DNA of 64,000 bases from Egaibacter danicus. GTDB taxonomy: Bacteria > Pseudomonadota > Gammaproteobacteria > Burkholderiales > Burkholderiaceae_C. The notes beneath the pieces were generated by a model. It was not told the DNA's origin and made no database searches. It saw only the letters and a program-made list of their open reading frames with translations. The stretch lies in contig JADJII010000008.1 in assembly GCA_016707075.1 (NCBI GenBank), forward strand, positions 1 to 64,000. The letters are read 5' to 3'. The position numbers were made by a program, and so were the translations under genes. Below are positions 22,150 to 31,754 of this stretch, piece by piece; the stretch's first letter is position 1; each line of letters begins with the position of its first letter.

Positions 22150-24513
22150 ATGCCCCCCAAACCCGATCAGAGAGACTCCAGCCCGAAAACCATGCATTGG
22201 CTGTTGCGCCTGAGCCTTTGGGCAGCAGGGCTTGCGACAGCTGGTCTTGTCTCGGTCCTCATGGCGATTGCGCTCGCGCTCTCAGTGGCCTTTCCGAACC
22301 TTCCTGACATCTCCGACTTGTCCGATTACCGGCCCAAGTTGCCTTTAAGGGTGTTCTCCGCAGATGGCTTGCTCATCGGGGAGTTTGGTGAAGAACGTCG
22401 TAGCCTGACCCCGCTCAAGGACATCCCCAAAGTCATGATCGATGCGGTACTCGCTATCGAGGATGCACGCTTTTATGAACATGGTGGCGTAGATTACAAG
22501 GGCGTCATGCGCGCGGGCCTGGCCAACCTGAAAAACGCCAAGAGCCAGGGCGCCTCCACCATCACGATGCAGGTTGCCCGCAATGTCTATCTGTCATCCG
22601 AGAAAACCTTCACCAGAAAGATCTATGAGATCCTGCTGACGTTCAAGCTTGAGCACATGCTGACGAAAGACCAGATTCTTGAGATTTACATGAATCAGAT
22701 CTTTCTGGGCAATCGGGCTTACGGGTTTGCAGCGGCGTCAGATGCCTACTTTGGCAAACCGCTCAAGGACATCACCATAGCCGAGGCAGCCATGCTGGCT
22801 GGCCTACCCAAGGCGCCGTCCGCCTACAACCCAATCAGCAACCCCAAGCGTGCACGCACCCGCCAGGTGCACATCCTTGACCGCATGGAAGAAAACGGCT
22901 TCATCACTGCGGCACAGGCTGAACTGGCAAAAAAGCAGGAACTCAAGGTCAAGACAGGATCTGAAAACACCCGGATCCACGCTGAATACGTAGCTGAGAC
23001 GGTCAGACAGCTTATTTACGCACAGTATGGGGAAGAGACCTATGTGCGGGGCCTCAATGTCTACACAACGCTGCAGTCTTCCGATCAGGACGTCGCCTAC
23101 AAGGCACTGCGCCGGGGCATCATGGATTTCGAACGCCGCCAGGTTTATCGCGGTCCCGAGAAATTCATTTCGTTGCCAAACGACCCCCAGGAACTGGACG
23201 ATGCCATCGATGAGGCCCTGGATGAGAACCCCGACAACGGCGATGTGATGTCAGCGATTGTTCTCGAAGCGGATGCCAAGAAAATCAAGGCCGTACGGCA
23301 GAACAGTGAACTTGTAGAGATCACGGGTGATGGTCTGAAGCCAGCTCAATCGGGTCTGGCGGAAAAAGCACCTCCCAACATCAAGATTCGCCGTGGGGCC
23401 GTGATCCGGGTTTCAAAAACGTCCAAAGGCACTTGGGAAATCACCCAGTTGCCCGAAGTTGAAGGTGCATTTGTGGCTTTGGACCCCCGTGACGGGTCGA
23501 TCAAGGCACTGGTGGGCGGGTTTGATTTCCAGAAGAACAAGTTTAACCATGTGACCCAGGCATGGCGCCAACCGGGTTCGAGTTTTAAGCCATTCATCTA
23601 TTCCGCGTCCCTGGAAAAGGGTCTGACGCCATCGACCGTCATCAACGACGCGCCCCTGTTTTTTGATGCTGGTGTAACGGGCGGGCAACCGTGGGAGCCC
23701 AAGAACTATGACGGCAAATTTGACGGCCCGATGACCATGCGTACTGGTCTGGCAAAGTCCAAAAACATGGTCTCGATCCGGATATTGCAGTCCATAGGGC
23801 CCCAATATGCTCAAGAGTGGGTTCAGCGATTTGGTTTCGAGGCAGACAAGCACCCCGCCTACCTGACCATGGCGCTGGGCGCTGGCTCAGTGACACCCAT
23901 GCAGATGGCGACGGCCTACTCGGTATTTGCCAACGATGGTTTTCACATCGATCCCTGGCTGATCAGCAAGGTCACAGAACAAAAAGGGAAAGTGCTGGTT
24001 GACTACAAACCGGCGGTGCTGGATCCGGCAACACGCGTGATCGACGCACGCAATGCGTTCATCATGTCCAGCCTGTTGCAGGAAGTGACACGTGCCGGCA
24101 CAGCGGCGAGAGCCAAGGTCGCGCTCGGACGGGGAGACATCTACGGGAAAACAGGTACGACCAACGATTCCATGGACGCCTGGTTTGCAGGCTTTCATCG
24201 CACCCTGACTGCCGTCACGTGGATTGGCTACGACACGCCCCGCAAAATGGGCAGCAACGAGACCGGTGGAGGCCTCAGTCTGCCGGTCTGGATCAGTTTC
24301 ATGCAGCACGCGCTCAAGGACGTACCCGTGCTGGAGCCCACCGTGCCCGAAGGTGTGGTGAATTCGGGTGGCGAGTGGTACTACGATGAATACGCCAGAG
24401 GTGCCGGTGTAAGTAGTCTGGGTCTGGAAGACTCGACTGGCGTGCCTGGCACGGGTCAGCCTACCCCACCTGCTGACGAGAAGAAAAGCATACTGGATCT
24501 GTTCAGGAACTGA
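22150..24513 (+). CDS. mrcA: Penicillin-binding protein 1A, bifunctional murein synthase
   Basis: Class A PBP that polymerises and cross-links peptidoglycan in the periplasm. It has 787 residues: a membrane anchor (about 18-45), a glycosyltransferase domain with EDARFYEHGGVDYKG and QGASTITMQVARN (catalytic Glu in the first), an OB-like insert, then a transpeptidase domain with the catalytic Ser in GSSFKPF, SKN (LAKSKNMVS) and KTGTTND. The C-terminal tail is Gly/Pro-rich. It is divergent from pilM, the usual betaproteobacterial arrangement, and its stop abuts the convergent cyaY stop. Confidence 0.97.
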   Translation: MPPKPDQRDSSPKTMHWLLRLSLWAAGLATAGLVSVLMAIALALSVAFPNLPDISDLSDYRPKLPLRVFSADGLLIGEFGEERRSLTPLKDIPKVMIDAVLAIEDARFYEHGGVDYKGVMRAGLANLKNAKSQGASTITMQVARNVYLSSEKTFTRKIYEILLTFKLEHMLTKDQILEIYMNQIFLGNRAYGFAAASDAYFGKPLKDITIAEAAMLAGLPKAPSAYNPISNPKRARTRQVHILDRMEENGFITAAQAELAKKQELKVKTGSENTRIHAEYVAETVRQLIYAQYGEETYVRGLNVYTTLQSSDQDVAYKALRRGIMDFERRQVYRGPEKFISLPNDPQELDDAIDEALDENPDNGDVMSAIVLEADAKKIKAVRQNSELVEITGDGLKPAQSGLAEKAPPNIKIRRGAVIRVSKTSKGTWEITQLPEVEGAFVALDPRDGSIKALVGGFDFQKNKFNHVTQAWRQPGSSFKPFIYSASLEKGLTPSTVINDAPLFFDAGVTGGQPWEPKNYDGKFDGPMTMRTGLAKSKNMVSIRILQSIGPQYAQEWVQRFGFEADKHPAYLTMALGAGSVTPMQMATAYSVFANDGFHIDPWLISKVTEQKGKVLVDYKPAVLDPATRVIDARNAFIMSSLLQEVTRAGTAARAKVALGRGDIYGKTGTTNDSMDAWFAGFHRTLTAVTWIGYDTPRKMGSNETGGGLSLPVWISFMQHALKDVPVLEPTVPEGVVNSGGEWYYDEYARGAGVSSLGLEDSTGVPGTGQPTPPADEKKSILDLFRN

Positions 24514-24843
24514 TCAGGCCATGAAGAGCAGGTCGCGGCCTGCCTGAGCGCTCGCGTCACGTGAGAGGCAGGCAAAGAATTCGCCCTGCCCTTTCGTGTC
24601 TTTCCAATTCGTACCATCAAACTTGTAGTGATATCCACCCGACCTGGCAGCCAGCCAGACCTCGTGCAGGGGTTTCTGCAAATTAATCACGATCTGGCTC
24701 TTGTTGGAAAACACCAGCGTGATCATGCCGCCAACACGCTGGTTATCAATATCAGCGTCCGTCGTTTCATTGATGCGGTCACAGCACAGCTCAACTGCCT
24801 TGAGCAAGGTTTCTGCGTGGTCCATGAATTCAAGGTCGGTCAT
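24514..24843 (-). CDS. cyaY: Frataxin-like iron-binding protein
   Basis: Small acidic protein that modulates Fe-S cluster assembly. The 109 residues show the N-terminal acidic helix (MTDLEFMDHAETLLKAVE), then ITLVFSNKSQIVINLQKPLHEVWLA and SGGYHYKFDG typical of the frataxin beta sheet. The stop is directly adjacent to the mrcA stop. Its start lies only 12 bp from the divergent lptM start, so each promoter probably lies inside or very near the other gene. Confidence 0.95.
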   Translation of the reverse strand: MTDLEFMDHAETLLKAVELCCDRINETTDADIDNQRVGGMITLVFSNKSQIVINLQKPLHEVWLAARSGGYHYKFDGTNWKDTKGQGEFFACLSRDASAQAGRDLLFMA

Positions 24844-24855
24844 TACAATTTAGCC

Positions 24856-25089
24856 ATGTTGCGTATTCACCAAATTCTAGTCCGGCGCCTGTTCACGTCC
24901 ATTGCCCCTGCCGTCTGCATGGTGAGCCTCGCCGCATGTGGCCAAAAGGGTGCGCTTTACATGCCCGCTACGCCACCCGGCACCCAGCGCGCTACTTTGC
25001 CAGAGACTTTGATGCTGGGTACCACCAGATTCGCGACAACTCCTGCACCCAGTGCTTCTTCCCCCTCTCCAGCAACGACGACCCCATGA
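24856..25089 (+). CDS. lptM: LPS translocon maturation lipoprotein LptM (YifL)
   Basis: Short lipoprotein of 77 residues that in enterobacteria associates with LptD and aids its folding. The signal peptide is unusually long (28 residues) and ends at lipobox LAAC, followed by the family signature CGQKGALYMP; the remainder is a Pro/Thr/Ser-rich tail. The ORF starts at ATG 24856. Its TGA overlaps the lysA ATG (ATGA), the classic lptM-lysA pairing in Proteobacteria. Confidence 0.9.
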   Translation: MLRIHQILVRRLFTSIAPAVCMVSLAACGQKGALYMPATPPGTQRATLPETLMLGTTRFATTPAPSASSPSPATTTP

Positions 25090-26363
25090 CCTTTCAGAAT
25101 TTGCCCGGCCAACCCCATGTCGCCTATCGGGATGGTGAGTTGTTTGTCGATGATGTCCAACTTGGCAAGCTGGCCAGGGAATACGGAACGCCACTGTTTG
25201 TGTACTCCAGGGCGTCCATGCTGGCCGCGCTGGCAGCCTATCAACGCGGCTTTGCGGGGCGCAACGTCCAGATCTGCTACGCCATGAAGGCCAACTCCTC
25301 CTTGGGTGTATTACAGGTTTTTGCCCAGGCGGGATGTGGTTTTGATATCGTCTCGGGCGGAGAACTGGAGCGGGTTTTGGCTGCCGGCGCAGCACCGGCA
25401 AAAATCATCTTTTCAGGCGTGGGCAAAACGCGTACTGAAATGCGCCGCGCGCTGGAAGTCGGTATTGGCTGCTTCAACGTGGAAAGTGAGCCCGAACTGG
25501 AGGTTCTCAATGAAGTAGCCCTGTCCATGGGCAAGCGTGCGCCCGTCAGCATCCGCGTGAACCCCAATGTAGACCCCAAAACCCACCCCTATATTTCAAC
25601 CGGTCTCAAGGGCAGCAAGTTCGGCATCGCCCACGAACGCACGCTGGGGACCTATCAGCGCGCATCGGGTTTGGCGGGTCTTCAAGTTGTTGGTATCGAT
25701 TGCCACATCGGTTCGCAGATCACGCAGGAAGAACCGTACCTGGACGCAGTGGATCGCATGCTCGATCTGGTTGAGGTGATTGAAGGTGCAGGTATCCCCA
25801 TTCATCACATCGACTTTGGCGGTGGTCTGGGCATCAACTACAACGGCGATCAACCGCCCCAAGCTGATCAGCTTTGGACCCGGCTGCTGTCCAGGCTGGA
25901 TGCGCGTGGTTTCGGGCAGCGTCAATTGATGATTGAACCCGGCAGGTCACTGGTTGGCAATGCCGGCGTTTGCCTCACCGAAGTGCTGTACCTGAAGCCG
26001 GGCGAGCAGAAAAACTTCTGCATTGTCGACGCCGCCATGAACGACCTGCCCCGCCCCGCCATGTACCAGGCGTATCACCAGATTGTTCCGGTGACACCCC
26101 GATCCGTCACGCCCACCACCTGGGAAGTGGTCGGCCCGGTTTGTGAGAGCGGCGACTGGATTGGCCACGACCGGGAGCTGGGCGTACAGCCTGGCGACGT
26201 ACTGGCGGTTTTGTCTGCTGGAGCCTATTGCATGAGCATGGCCAGCAACTACAACTCCCGTGGTCGCGCGGCCGAAATCCTGGTGGACGGCGCACAGACC
26301 CATGTCATTCGCCAGCGTGAGACGATTCAGGATCAGTTGCTGCGTGAGCGTCTCGTGAAGTAA
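25086..26363 (+). CDS. lysA: Diaminopimelate decarboxylase
   Basis: PLP enzyme for the last step of lysine synthesis. It has 425 residues from ATG 25086, chosen because it overlaps lptM and gives MTFQNLPGQPHVAYRDGEL, usual for the family. The PLP lysine is in CYAMKANSS near residue 60; HIGSQ, GGGLGINY and the substrate-binding CESGDWIG (Cys) are present. Repeat E5 begins three bases after the stop and is followed by a T-run that may act in termination. Confidence 0.97.
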   Translation: MTFQNLPGQPHVAYRDGELFVDDVQLGKLAREYGTPLFVYSRASMLAALAAYQRGFAGRNVQICYAMKANSSLGVLQVFAQAGCGFDIVSGGELERVLAAGAAPAKIIFSGVGKTRTEMRRALEVGIGCFNVESEPELEVLNEVALSMGKRAPVSIRVNPNVDPKTHPYISTGLKGSKFGIAHERTLGTYQRASGLAGLQVVGIDCHIGSQITQEEPYLDAVDRMLDLVEVIEGAGIPIHHIDFGGGLGINYNGDQPPQADQLWTRLLSRLDARGFGQRQLMIEPGRSLVGNAGVCLTEVLYLKPGEQKNFCIVDAAMNDLPRPAMYQAYHQIVPVTPRSVTPTTWEVVGPVCESGDWIGHDRELGVQPGDVLAVLSAGAYCMSMASNYNSRGRAAEILVDGAQTHVIRQRETIQDQLLRERLVK

Positions 26364-26366
26364 ATT

Positions 26367-26414
26367 GCTATTAATATTATAGCTATTTACGCATATTCCA
26401 CGGGGGCTAAGGCC
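26367..26414 (+). repeat. Interspersed 48-bp repeat, copy E5 (between lysA and msrQ ends)
   Basis: Near-consensus copy: GCTATTAATATTATAGC, then ACGCATATTCCACGGGGGC and TAAGGCC followed by seven T. It fills the space between two convergent genes, and its right end supplies the msrQ stop codon (CCTTAG read on the minus strand). Confidence 0.85.
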
Positions 26415-27048
26415 TTTTTTTACTCATAAAACGGACCGAACGCCACCCCAAAAGGGTTCCCAATATTGCGGCGTAGACAAACACCTCGGCAAAGTTGTTT
26501 TTGCCCGCGCGCATCCAGAAAAAGTGCAGGATGGCCAGGCCCGCCACCCCATAGACCAGCCTGTGCAGGGTCTGCCAGCGTTTCGCACCCAAGGCCTTGA
26601 TCGCCCGGTTAAACGACGTCAGCGCCAAAGGTGTGAGCAGCAGGAAGGCCGAGAATCCAACCAGAATGAAGGGGCGTTTGATGATGTCCTTGGTGATGTC
26701 AGGCACGTCAAACCCCATGTCGAACCAGCTGTAGCTCAGCAGGTGAATCACGACATAAAAATACACAAACAGGCCCAGCATCCGGCGAAATCGCACCAGC
26801 GCTGGCGTGTCGGTGATCACACGCAACGGTGTCACCGTCAGCACCAGGCACAAAAACCGCAACGTCCAGTCGCCGGTAGAGCGAATCAATGCTTCGGCTG
26901 GATTGGCCCCCAGGTTGTTCGTAATGGCCGCATACAACAACCAGCAAAACGGCAACAGGGAGAGGCCGAAAACAACCGGTTTGGCGGCAGGGTGAAGCAG
27001 CAGGGATTTCATCCGGACCCGCACAGCTGGCAGGGCAAGCACGGGCAT
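26407..27048 (-). CDS. msrQ: MsrQ, heme-binding membrane subunit of the MsrPQ methionine sulfoxide reductase
   Basis: Brings electrons from the quinone pool to periplasmic MsrP. The 213 residues have about six membrane helices of the ferric-reductase-like family: GDWTLRFLCLVLTVTPLR, RRMLGLFVYFYVVIHLLSY (heme His) and WQTLHRLVYGVAGLAILHFFW (heme His residues). Its ATG overlaps the msrP stop (TGATG). The last residues, KKRP, and the TAG stop fall in repeat E5. Confidence 0.95.
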   Translation of the reverse strand: MPVLALPAVRVRMKSLLLHPAAKPVVFGLSLLPFCWLLYAAITNNLGANPAEALIRSTGDWTLRFLCLVLTVTPLRVITDTPALVRFRRMLGLFVYFYVVIHLLSYSWFDMGFDVPDITKDIIKRPFILVGFSAFLLLTPLALTSFNRAIKALGAKRWQTLHRLVYGVAGLAILHFFWMRAGKNNFAEVFVYAAILGTLLGWRSVRFMSKKRP

Positions 27049-28043
27049 CAGTAGAACTTTTTCAGATCCATGCCGGCATAGAGCTGCCCGACCTGGGCTT
27101 CGTAACCATTGAAGATGAGTGTCTTGCGTTTCTTGGCCAGCAGCCCGTCATCACCAATGCGCCGCTCGCTGGCCTGGCTCCACCGGGGGTGGTCCACATC
27201 GGGGTTGACGTTGGAATAGAACCCGTATTCGTTTGCCGCAGCCTTGTTCCAGGCGGTAGCAGGCATCTTGTCAGTGAACCGAATTTTGACCAGGCTCTTG
27301 CCGCTCTTGAACCCATACTTCCAGGGCACCACGAGTCGCACCGGCGCACCGCTCTGATTGGGCAGCACTTCACCGTACATGCCAAAGGACAACAGCGTCA
27401 ACGGATTCATCGCTTCATCCAGGCGCAAACCCTCTACGTAGGGCCAGTCCAGCACCCGCGAACCGACAAAGGGCATCGTCTTGGGGTCGGCCAGCGTCAC
27501 AAACTCCACGAATTTGGCATTGCCCAGCGGCTCGACCTTTTTGATGAGTTCGGACAACGAGTAGCCCACCCAGGGAATCACCATGGACCAGCCTTCGACG
27601 CATCGCAGGCGGTAAATGCGCTCCTCCTGCGCACTGAGCTTCAGCAAATCTTCCAGCGCGTATTTCGCAGGCTTCTTCACCAAGCCCTCAATTTCCACCG
27701 TCCAGGGCGTGGTTTTCAGCGTATGGGCATTTTTGGCCGGGTCCGACTTATCGGTGCCAAATTCGTAGTAATTGTTGTACGTGCTGGCGTCTTTGTAATC
27801 GGTAATTTTTTCCATTGTGGCCGCACCAGCGATGGCCGATTTGGCACCTGACAACGGTGCCAACTTGCCCGGGCGAGCCACTTGGGCTCGGGCATCCCGA
27901 GCCGCCCACGAAGCCATGGCCGCACCAGCAACGCCCGTAGCCATCAGCTTGATCATGTCGCGCCGGCCCTCATAAACGCGGGCCGGAGTTATGTCGCTGG
28001 CAACCGGGTGGATGAATCCGTCTCGATGTGTCTTGATGATCAT
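27048..28043 (-). CDS. msrP: MsrP, periplasmic protein-methionine-sulfoxide reductase (molybdopterin)
   Basis: Repairs oxidised methionines of envelope proteins. The 331 residues start with a Tat-type signal (RRDMIKLMATGVAGAAMASW, cleavage after ARA), then the sulfite-oxidase-like molybdopterin fold with Mo-ligand Cys in YRLRCVEGWSMVIPWVGYSL and the downstream FKSGKSLVKI. The Tat motif reads RRDMIK rather than the more common RRxFLK. Upstream is a separate cytochrome-maturation locus. Confidence 0.95.
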   Translation of the reverse strand: MIIKTHRDGFIHPVASDITPARVYEGRRDMIKLMATGVAGAAMASWAARDARAQVARPGKLAPLSGAKSAIAGAATMEKITDYKDASTYNNYYEFGTDKSDPAKNAHTLKTTPWTVEIEGLVKKPAKYALEDLLKLSAQEERIYRLRCVEGWSMVIPWVGYSLSELIKKVEPLGNAKFVEFVTLADPKTMPFVGSRVLDWPYVEGLRLDEAMNPLTLLSFGMYGEVLPNQSGAPVRLVVPWKYGFKSGKSLVKIRFTDKMPATAWNKAAANEYGFYSNVNPDVDHPRWSQASERRIGDDGLLAKKRKTLIFNGYEAQVGQLYAGMDLKKFY

Positions 28044-28130
28044 GTCTGGGGCCTTTTCAAACTGCGGAAACTATTCAATTACCGGGTAGTCGTGCCACCG
28101 GGGCCGTTCTTACAACATGACGAACGCTCT

Positions 28131-29471
28131 TTACAGCTCGCCGTAGCTGTGCAGGCCGCTGAGGAACATGTTGACGCCCAGGAAAGCGAAAGTCGTCACG
28201 GCCAAGCCGCCCAGCGCCCACCAGGCCGCCACCGTCCCGCGCAGGCCCTTCATGAGCCGCATGTGCAGCCAGGCGGCGTAATTCAGCCAGACGATCAATG
28301 CCCAGGTTTCCTTGGGGTCCCAGCTCCAGTAACCACCCCAGGCCTCGGCCGCCCAAAGAGCACCCAGCACCGTGGCAATGGTGAAGAAAGCAAAGCCCAC
28401 CGCGATGGATTTGTACATCACGTCATCCAGAATTTCAAAGCTGGGCAGACGGGAGGCAATGCGCTTACGGCCCATCAGGATGCTGCCGACGATAACCGCC
28501 GAGACCACCAGGTAACCGATCCAGTAAGAGCCGCCCGCCTCGGACGAGCTCTTGCGAAACACCAGCGGCAGGAAACACAGCACGATGCCCAAAAGCCACA
28601 GCGGCGTCAGCTTGTGCCAGCGGGTCTCTGTCTCCTGTTGCTTGATCAGGTAGGCAAATGCCACCATGGCGGCCAGCGCAAAGGTGCCGTAGCCAATGAA
28701 GTTGGCGGGAACATGCAGCTTCATCCACCAGCTCTTGAGTGCGGGTACCAGTGGCTGAATCTCATGTGCCCCGCGCACCACGGAATACCAGAGCAAAAAA
28801 CCCACCGCAGCGCTCACAATCAGCATGACAAATGCGCCCAGAGCACGGGTGTCATACCGCTCCTCAAAATAAAGATAAAACGCAGCCGTCATCCAGCAAA
28901 AAAGCACGAATACTTCGTACAGGTTGCTCACGGGGATATGCCCGACGTCTGAACCAATCAGGTATCCCTCATACCAACGCACCAGCGTACCGACCAATGC
29001 CATGCCCACCGCCACCCAGGTAATACGGGAGCCGATCATTTCCATGGTGGAGCTCTGACCTTTCGCAAACGTGCCGATCCCGTAAAAAATCGTGGCCATA
29101 AAAAACAGCACGCTCATCCACAAAATAGCCGACTGGCTGGACAGGAAATATTTGAGCCAGAACACCGTCTCTGCTCGAGCCAGGTCACCCTGATAGGAAG
29201 CTATACCCATTAGCGCAAAACCTGCAACCACCAGCAGCAACAGCCGCACCGGGCGCCAGAACCAGCCCAGCCAGATCACTGCCGGCATGGCACCGAGCAG
29301 AATGCCTTTCTCATAGACATCCATGAAAGCGCTATAACGTGAAAATGCGAACAAGCCACCGGCAATTACCACGACGGCAAATACCCAGTCGAACCAGTTG
29401 CGCCTGGACATGAAGCTCTCGTTCAACGTCAGTGTCGTTGTCGCGGAAGGGGTTTGGGTCATCGTATTCAT
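28131..29471 (-). CDS. ccsB: System II cytochrome c biogenesis protein CcsB/CcsA type (ResC-like)
   Basis: Multi-spanning heme-handling protein that works with ResB to attach heme to apocytochromes c in the periplasm. The 446 residues contain the tryptophan-rich WWD motif WGGYWSWDPKETWALIVWL near residue 385, with conserved His residues before and after it and about eight to ten membrane helices. It lies 4 bp after resB on the same strand; the pair forms the system II maturation module used by beta-proteobacteria. Confidence 0.93.
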   Translation of the reverse strand: MNTMTQTPSATTTLTLNESFMSRRNWFDWVFAVVVIAGGLFAFSRYSAFMDVYEKGILLGAMPAVIWLGWFWRPVRLLLLVVAGFALMGIASYQGDLARAETVFWLKYFLSSQSAILWMSVLFFMATIFYGIGTFAKGQSSTMEMIGSRITWVAVGMALVGTLVRWYEGYLIGSDVGHIPVSNLYEVFVLFCWMTAAFYLYFEERYDTRALGAFVMLIVSAAVGFLLWYSVVRGAHEIQPLVPALKSWWMKLHVPANFIGYGTFALAAMVAFAYLIKQQETETRWHKLTPLWLLGIVLCFLPLVFRKSSSEAGGSYWIGYLVVSAVIVGSILMGRKRIASRLPSFEILDDVMYKSIAVGFAFFTIATVLGALWAAEAWGGYWSWDPKETWALIVWLNYAAWLHMRLMKGLRGTVAAWWALGGLAVTTFAFLGVNMFLSGLHSYGEL

Positions 29472-29475
29472 TGTT

Positions 29476-31635
29476 TCAATCCTTCACACCAATCAGTTTC
29501 AGCTTGAGTTGTTCAAACTCACGGTCACCGTCCATGGTCTTGCGGTTGGTTGATAGCGCCATGGTCGCCACGGAGCCGCCGCCATGCGATCCGCTGGCAT
29601 TGCCTTCAGCCTGCGGTGCCAACCATATCCACAAACGCCGTTCACGCACATACAGCATCGCAAAAACACCCAGAATGAGCAAGAGGCACCCCAGATAGAC
29701 CACATTCTTGCCCGGGGCACGCGCCACCTGGAACACGCTGGCCTGCACCTGGGTGAAGTCGCTGAGCTGAAGAGCCAACGGCGCGGGATAGGCATTGACA
29801 TCACTCAAGGCCAGCACAGCCTGCGTCATGAAGGCTTGTGCTTTCTCACTGGGCTCAAGGGGTTTCAGCCCAACCTGTTCGCGTGCGGTCTGGAGCAGCT
29901 CAAACAGGGTGCCATTCAGAATGCGAACCAGCACTTCACCAGCTTTGGCCCGTTCGGCCTCCGGCACATTGGCTTCGATGAAGTCGGCGACGGCCTGAAG
30001 GCCGGCCGTGGGTTTGCCATCCTTGCCGGCCTCGTCGCCAGCAAATAAACCCAATGCCCGCGTAGCAGAAGCTGCCAGTTGCTGGGCCAACTCCGGCTTG
30101 GATTGATCAATCGCTTTTGCCGAATACCGCTCAATAGCCCGCTTGCGGGTCGCCGGATCCGCCAAAGCAGCTCTCAGCCTGACAAACTCATCCATGGAGC
30201 CTTGTTCGTCTGCCGGCACCCGCAGGTAGCGAAACCGCTCAGCCGGCGTATCGCGCAGACCCAGCAGGAAGACAGGAATTCCATCACCCGTGTCCACTGG
30301 CAGCATGTAATTGTGAAACTCTCTCGCCTGACCTGCTGCATCACGCAGTTTGTACGTCACGCTGGGACCGACATTGCGAAGCTCTTTTTTTGTGGCGGTC
30401 TTGTTGGCCGCACCCATGCGGGATTGAATCGATTCGCGCAGATCCACCTTGCGCACATCCACACCATTGCCACCCGCATCAGCCCCCGAGAAATTTTCAA
30501 CGTTGATGACCCGCAAACCAGTGTATTCCACGGTCAGCTTGTCGCCCGTGTCACCGGCTCCCCGTGTAAGCTGTGATGAGCCGCCCACCACGCCTTCAAG
30601 TTCGAATGGCTTGGTGGCCGCATTCATGGGAATGGCCTTCATGCGAATGGTTGAACCACCGTCGTCAAAACTCGACTGGTAGATTTCGACACCCTTATAA
30701 CTTGCCGGGTGATTGACCTCAACACGGGCCGGGATTTTTTCACCGGTTTCCTTGTCGTGGATGATGATGTCACTGGCAAAAAGCTTGGGCATACCGGTGG
30801 AGTAAAACTCGACAATGAACTTCTTGAGTTCAATGGCAAACGGCAACTCCTGCAGCAGGATACCGTCGGACTGGTTCAAGATCGCCGTGCTGGACTGCGT
30901 GCCTTCAGCCACCAGCAGATTGCCGCGAAAGGTCGGGTTGCGCTCACTCAGGCGGTGTTCCTGCTTCACGTCGGCAATCATGCCACCACCGGTATAGGGC
31001 GTCTTCCCGTTAAACAGCATTTGCGCGCGCACGATGAGATCCCCATCGAGCAAACCACCCAGGCACACCAGAACAATGGCACTGTGCGCAGCGATGTAGC
31101 CCAGTTTGTTGGCTGCGCCTGCTTTGGCGGCCACCATCCAGCCACCGCCCGAAGGCGTGTCCCGCTGCTGCAGTTTGACTTTCCAGCCGCCCCCCACCAG
31201 CATGGCACCCAACCGACGTGCAGCCGCTTCTGGTGCATCCACAAGTGTGGCTTCAGCCCGGTGTCCAAAAGCCTTCAGGCTTTGTTCGCGGATATTTTCC
31301 TTATAGGCCTTCAGGTCCACGAGGATCTTGGGGGTGTTGCGCGCAATACAAAGTGACGTACTGATAACCAAAAAAGCGAGAATGAGCAGGAACCACCAGG
31401 CGCTATAGACCGAATACAGGCTCACCCGGCCAAATACTTCGGTCCAGAAGGGTCCGAACTGGTTGACATAGTTGTTGATTGGCTCGTGCTGCTTGAGGAC
31501 TGTGCCAATCACTGATGCGATACAGATCACGGTCAGCAGCGAGATCGAGAACCGCATGCTTGAGAGCAACTCCACCGCAGCGCGCATTGCGGGAGATCGC
31601 GTCTTGAGCTCAATACCTTCGGTGGAAACGGTCAT
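29476..31635 (-). CDS. resB: System II cytochrome c biogenesis protein ResB (Ccs1)
   Basis: Partner of CcsB. It has 719 residues: three N-terminal membrane helices (including MRFSISLLTVICIASVIGTVLKQ and VYSAWWFLLILAFLVISTSLC), a large periplasmic domain of about 500 residues, and a C-terminal helix (VVYLGCLLLILGVFAMLYV) near residue 645 followed by a cytosolic tail. FGPFWTEVFGRVSLYSVY is the usual family start region. It follows the cytochrome c4 gene after a terminator. Confidence 0.93.
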   Translation of the reverse strand: MTVSTEGIELKTRSPAMRAAVELLSSMRFSISLLTVICIASVIGTVLKQHEPINNYVNQFGPFWTEVFGRVSLYSVYSAWWFLLILAFLVISTSLCIARNTPKILVDLKAYKENIREQSLKAFGHRAEATLVDAPEAAARRLGAMLVGGGWKVKLQQRDTPSGGGWMVAAKAGAANKLGYIAAHSAIVLVCLGGLLDGDLIVRAQMLFNGKTPYTGGGMIADVKQEHRLSERNPTFRGNLLVAEGTQSSTAILNQSDGILLQELPFAIELKKFIVEFYSTGMPKLFASDIIIHDKETGEKIPARVEVNHPASYKGVEIYQSSFDDGGSTIRMKAIPMNAATKPFELEGVVGGSSQLTRGAGDTGDKLTVEYTGLRVINVENFSGADAGGNGVDVRKVDLRESIQSRMGAANKTATKKELRNVGPSVTYKLRDAAGQAREFHNYMLPVDTGDGIPVFLLGLRDTPAERFRYLRVPADEQGSMDEFVRLRAALADPATRKRAIERYSAKAIDQSKPELAQQLAASATRALGLFAGDEAGKDGKPTAGLQAVADFIEANVPEAERAKAGEVLVRILNGTLFELLQTAREQVGLKPLEPSEKAQAFMTQAVLALSDVNAYPAPLALQLSDFTQVQASVFQVARAPGKNVVYLGCLLLILGVFAMLYVRERRLWIWLAPQAEGNASGSHGGGSVATMALSTNRKTMDGDREFEQLKLKLIGVKD

Positions 31636-31659
31636 GGGTGAATTGTCACGAACTCAAAC

Positions 31660-31692
31660 AAAAAGGGCGGGACTATCTGACGATACCCGCCC
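31660..31692 (-). terminator. Rho-independent terminator after cytochrome c4
   Basis: GGGCGGG (31665-31671) pairs with CCCGCCC (31686-31692) across a 14-base loop. On the minus strand the stem is followed by TTTTT (31660-31664). It lies 62 bp past the cytochrome c4 stop and before resB. Confidence 0.75.
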
Positions 31693-31754
31693 CTCCTTGG
31701 GGTATTTTCCCGAAAATTAGTTCAACCAATCATCGGTGCCTCGGCAAATAAAAA

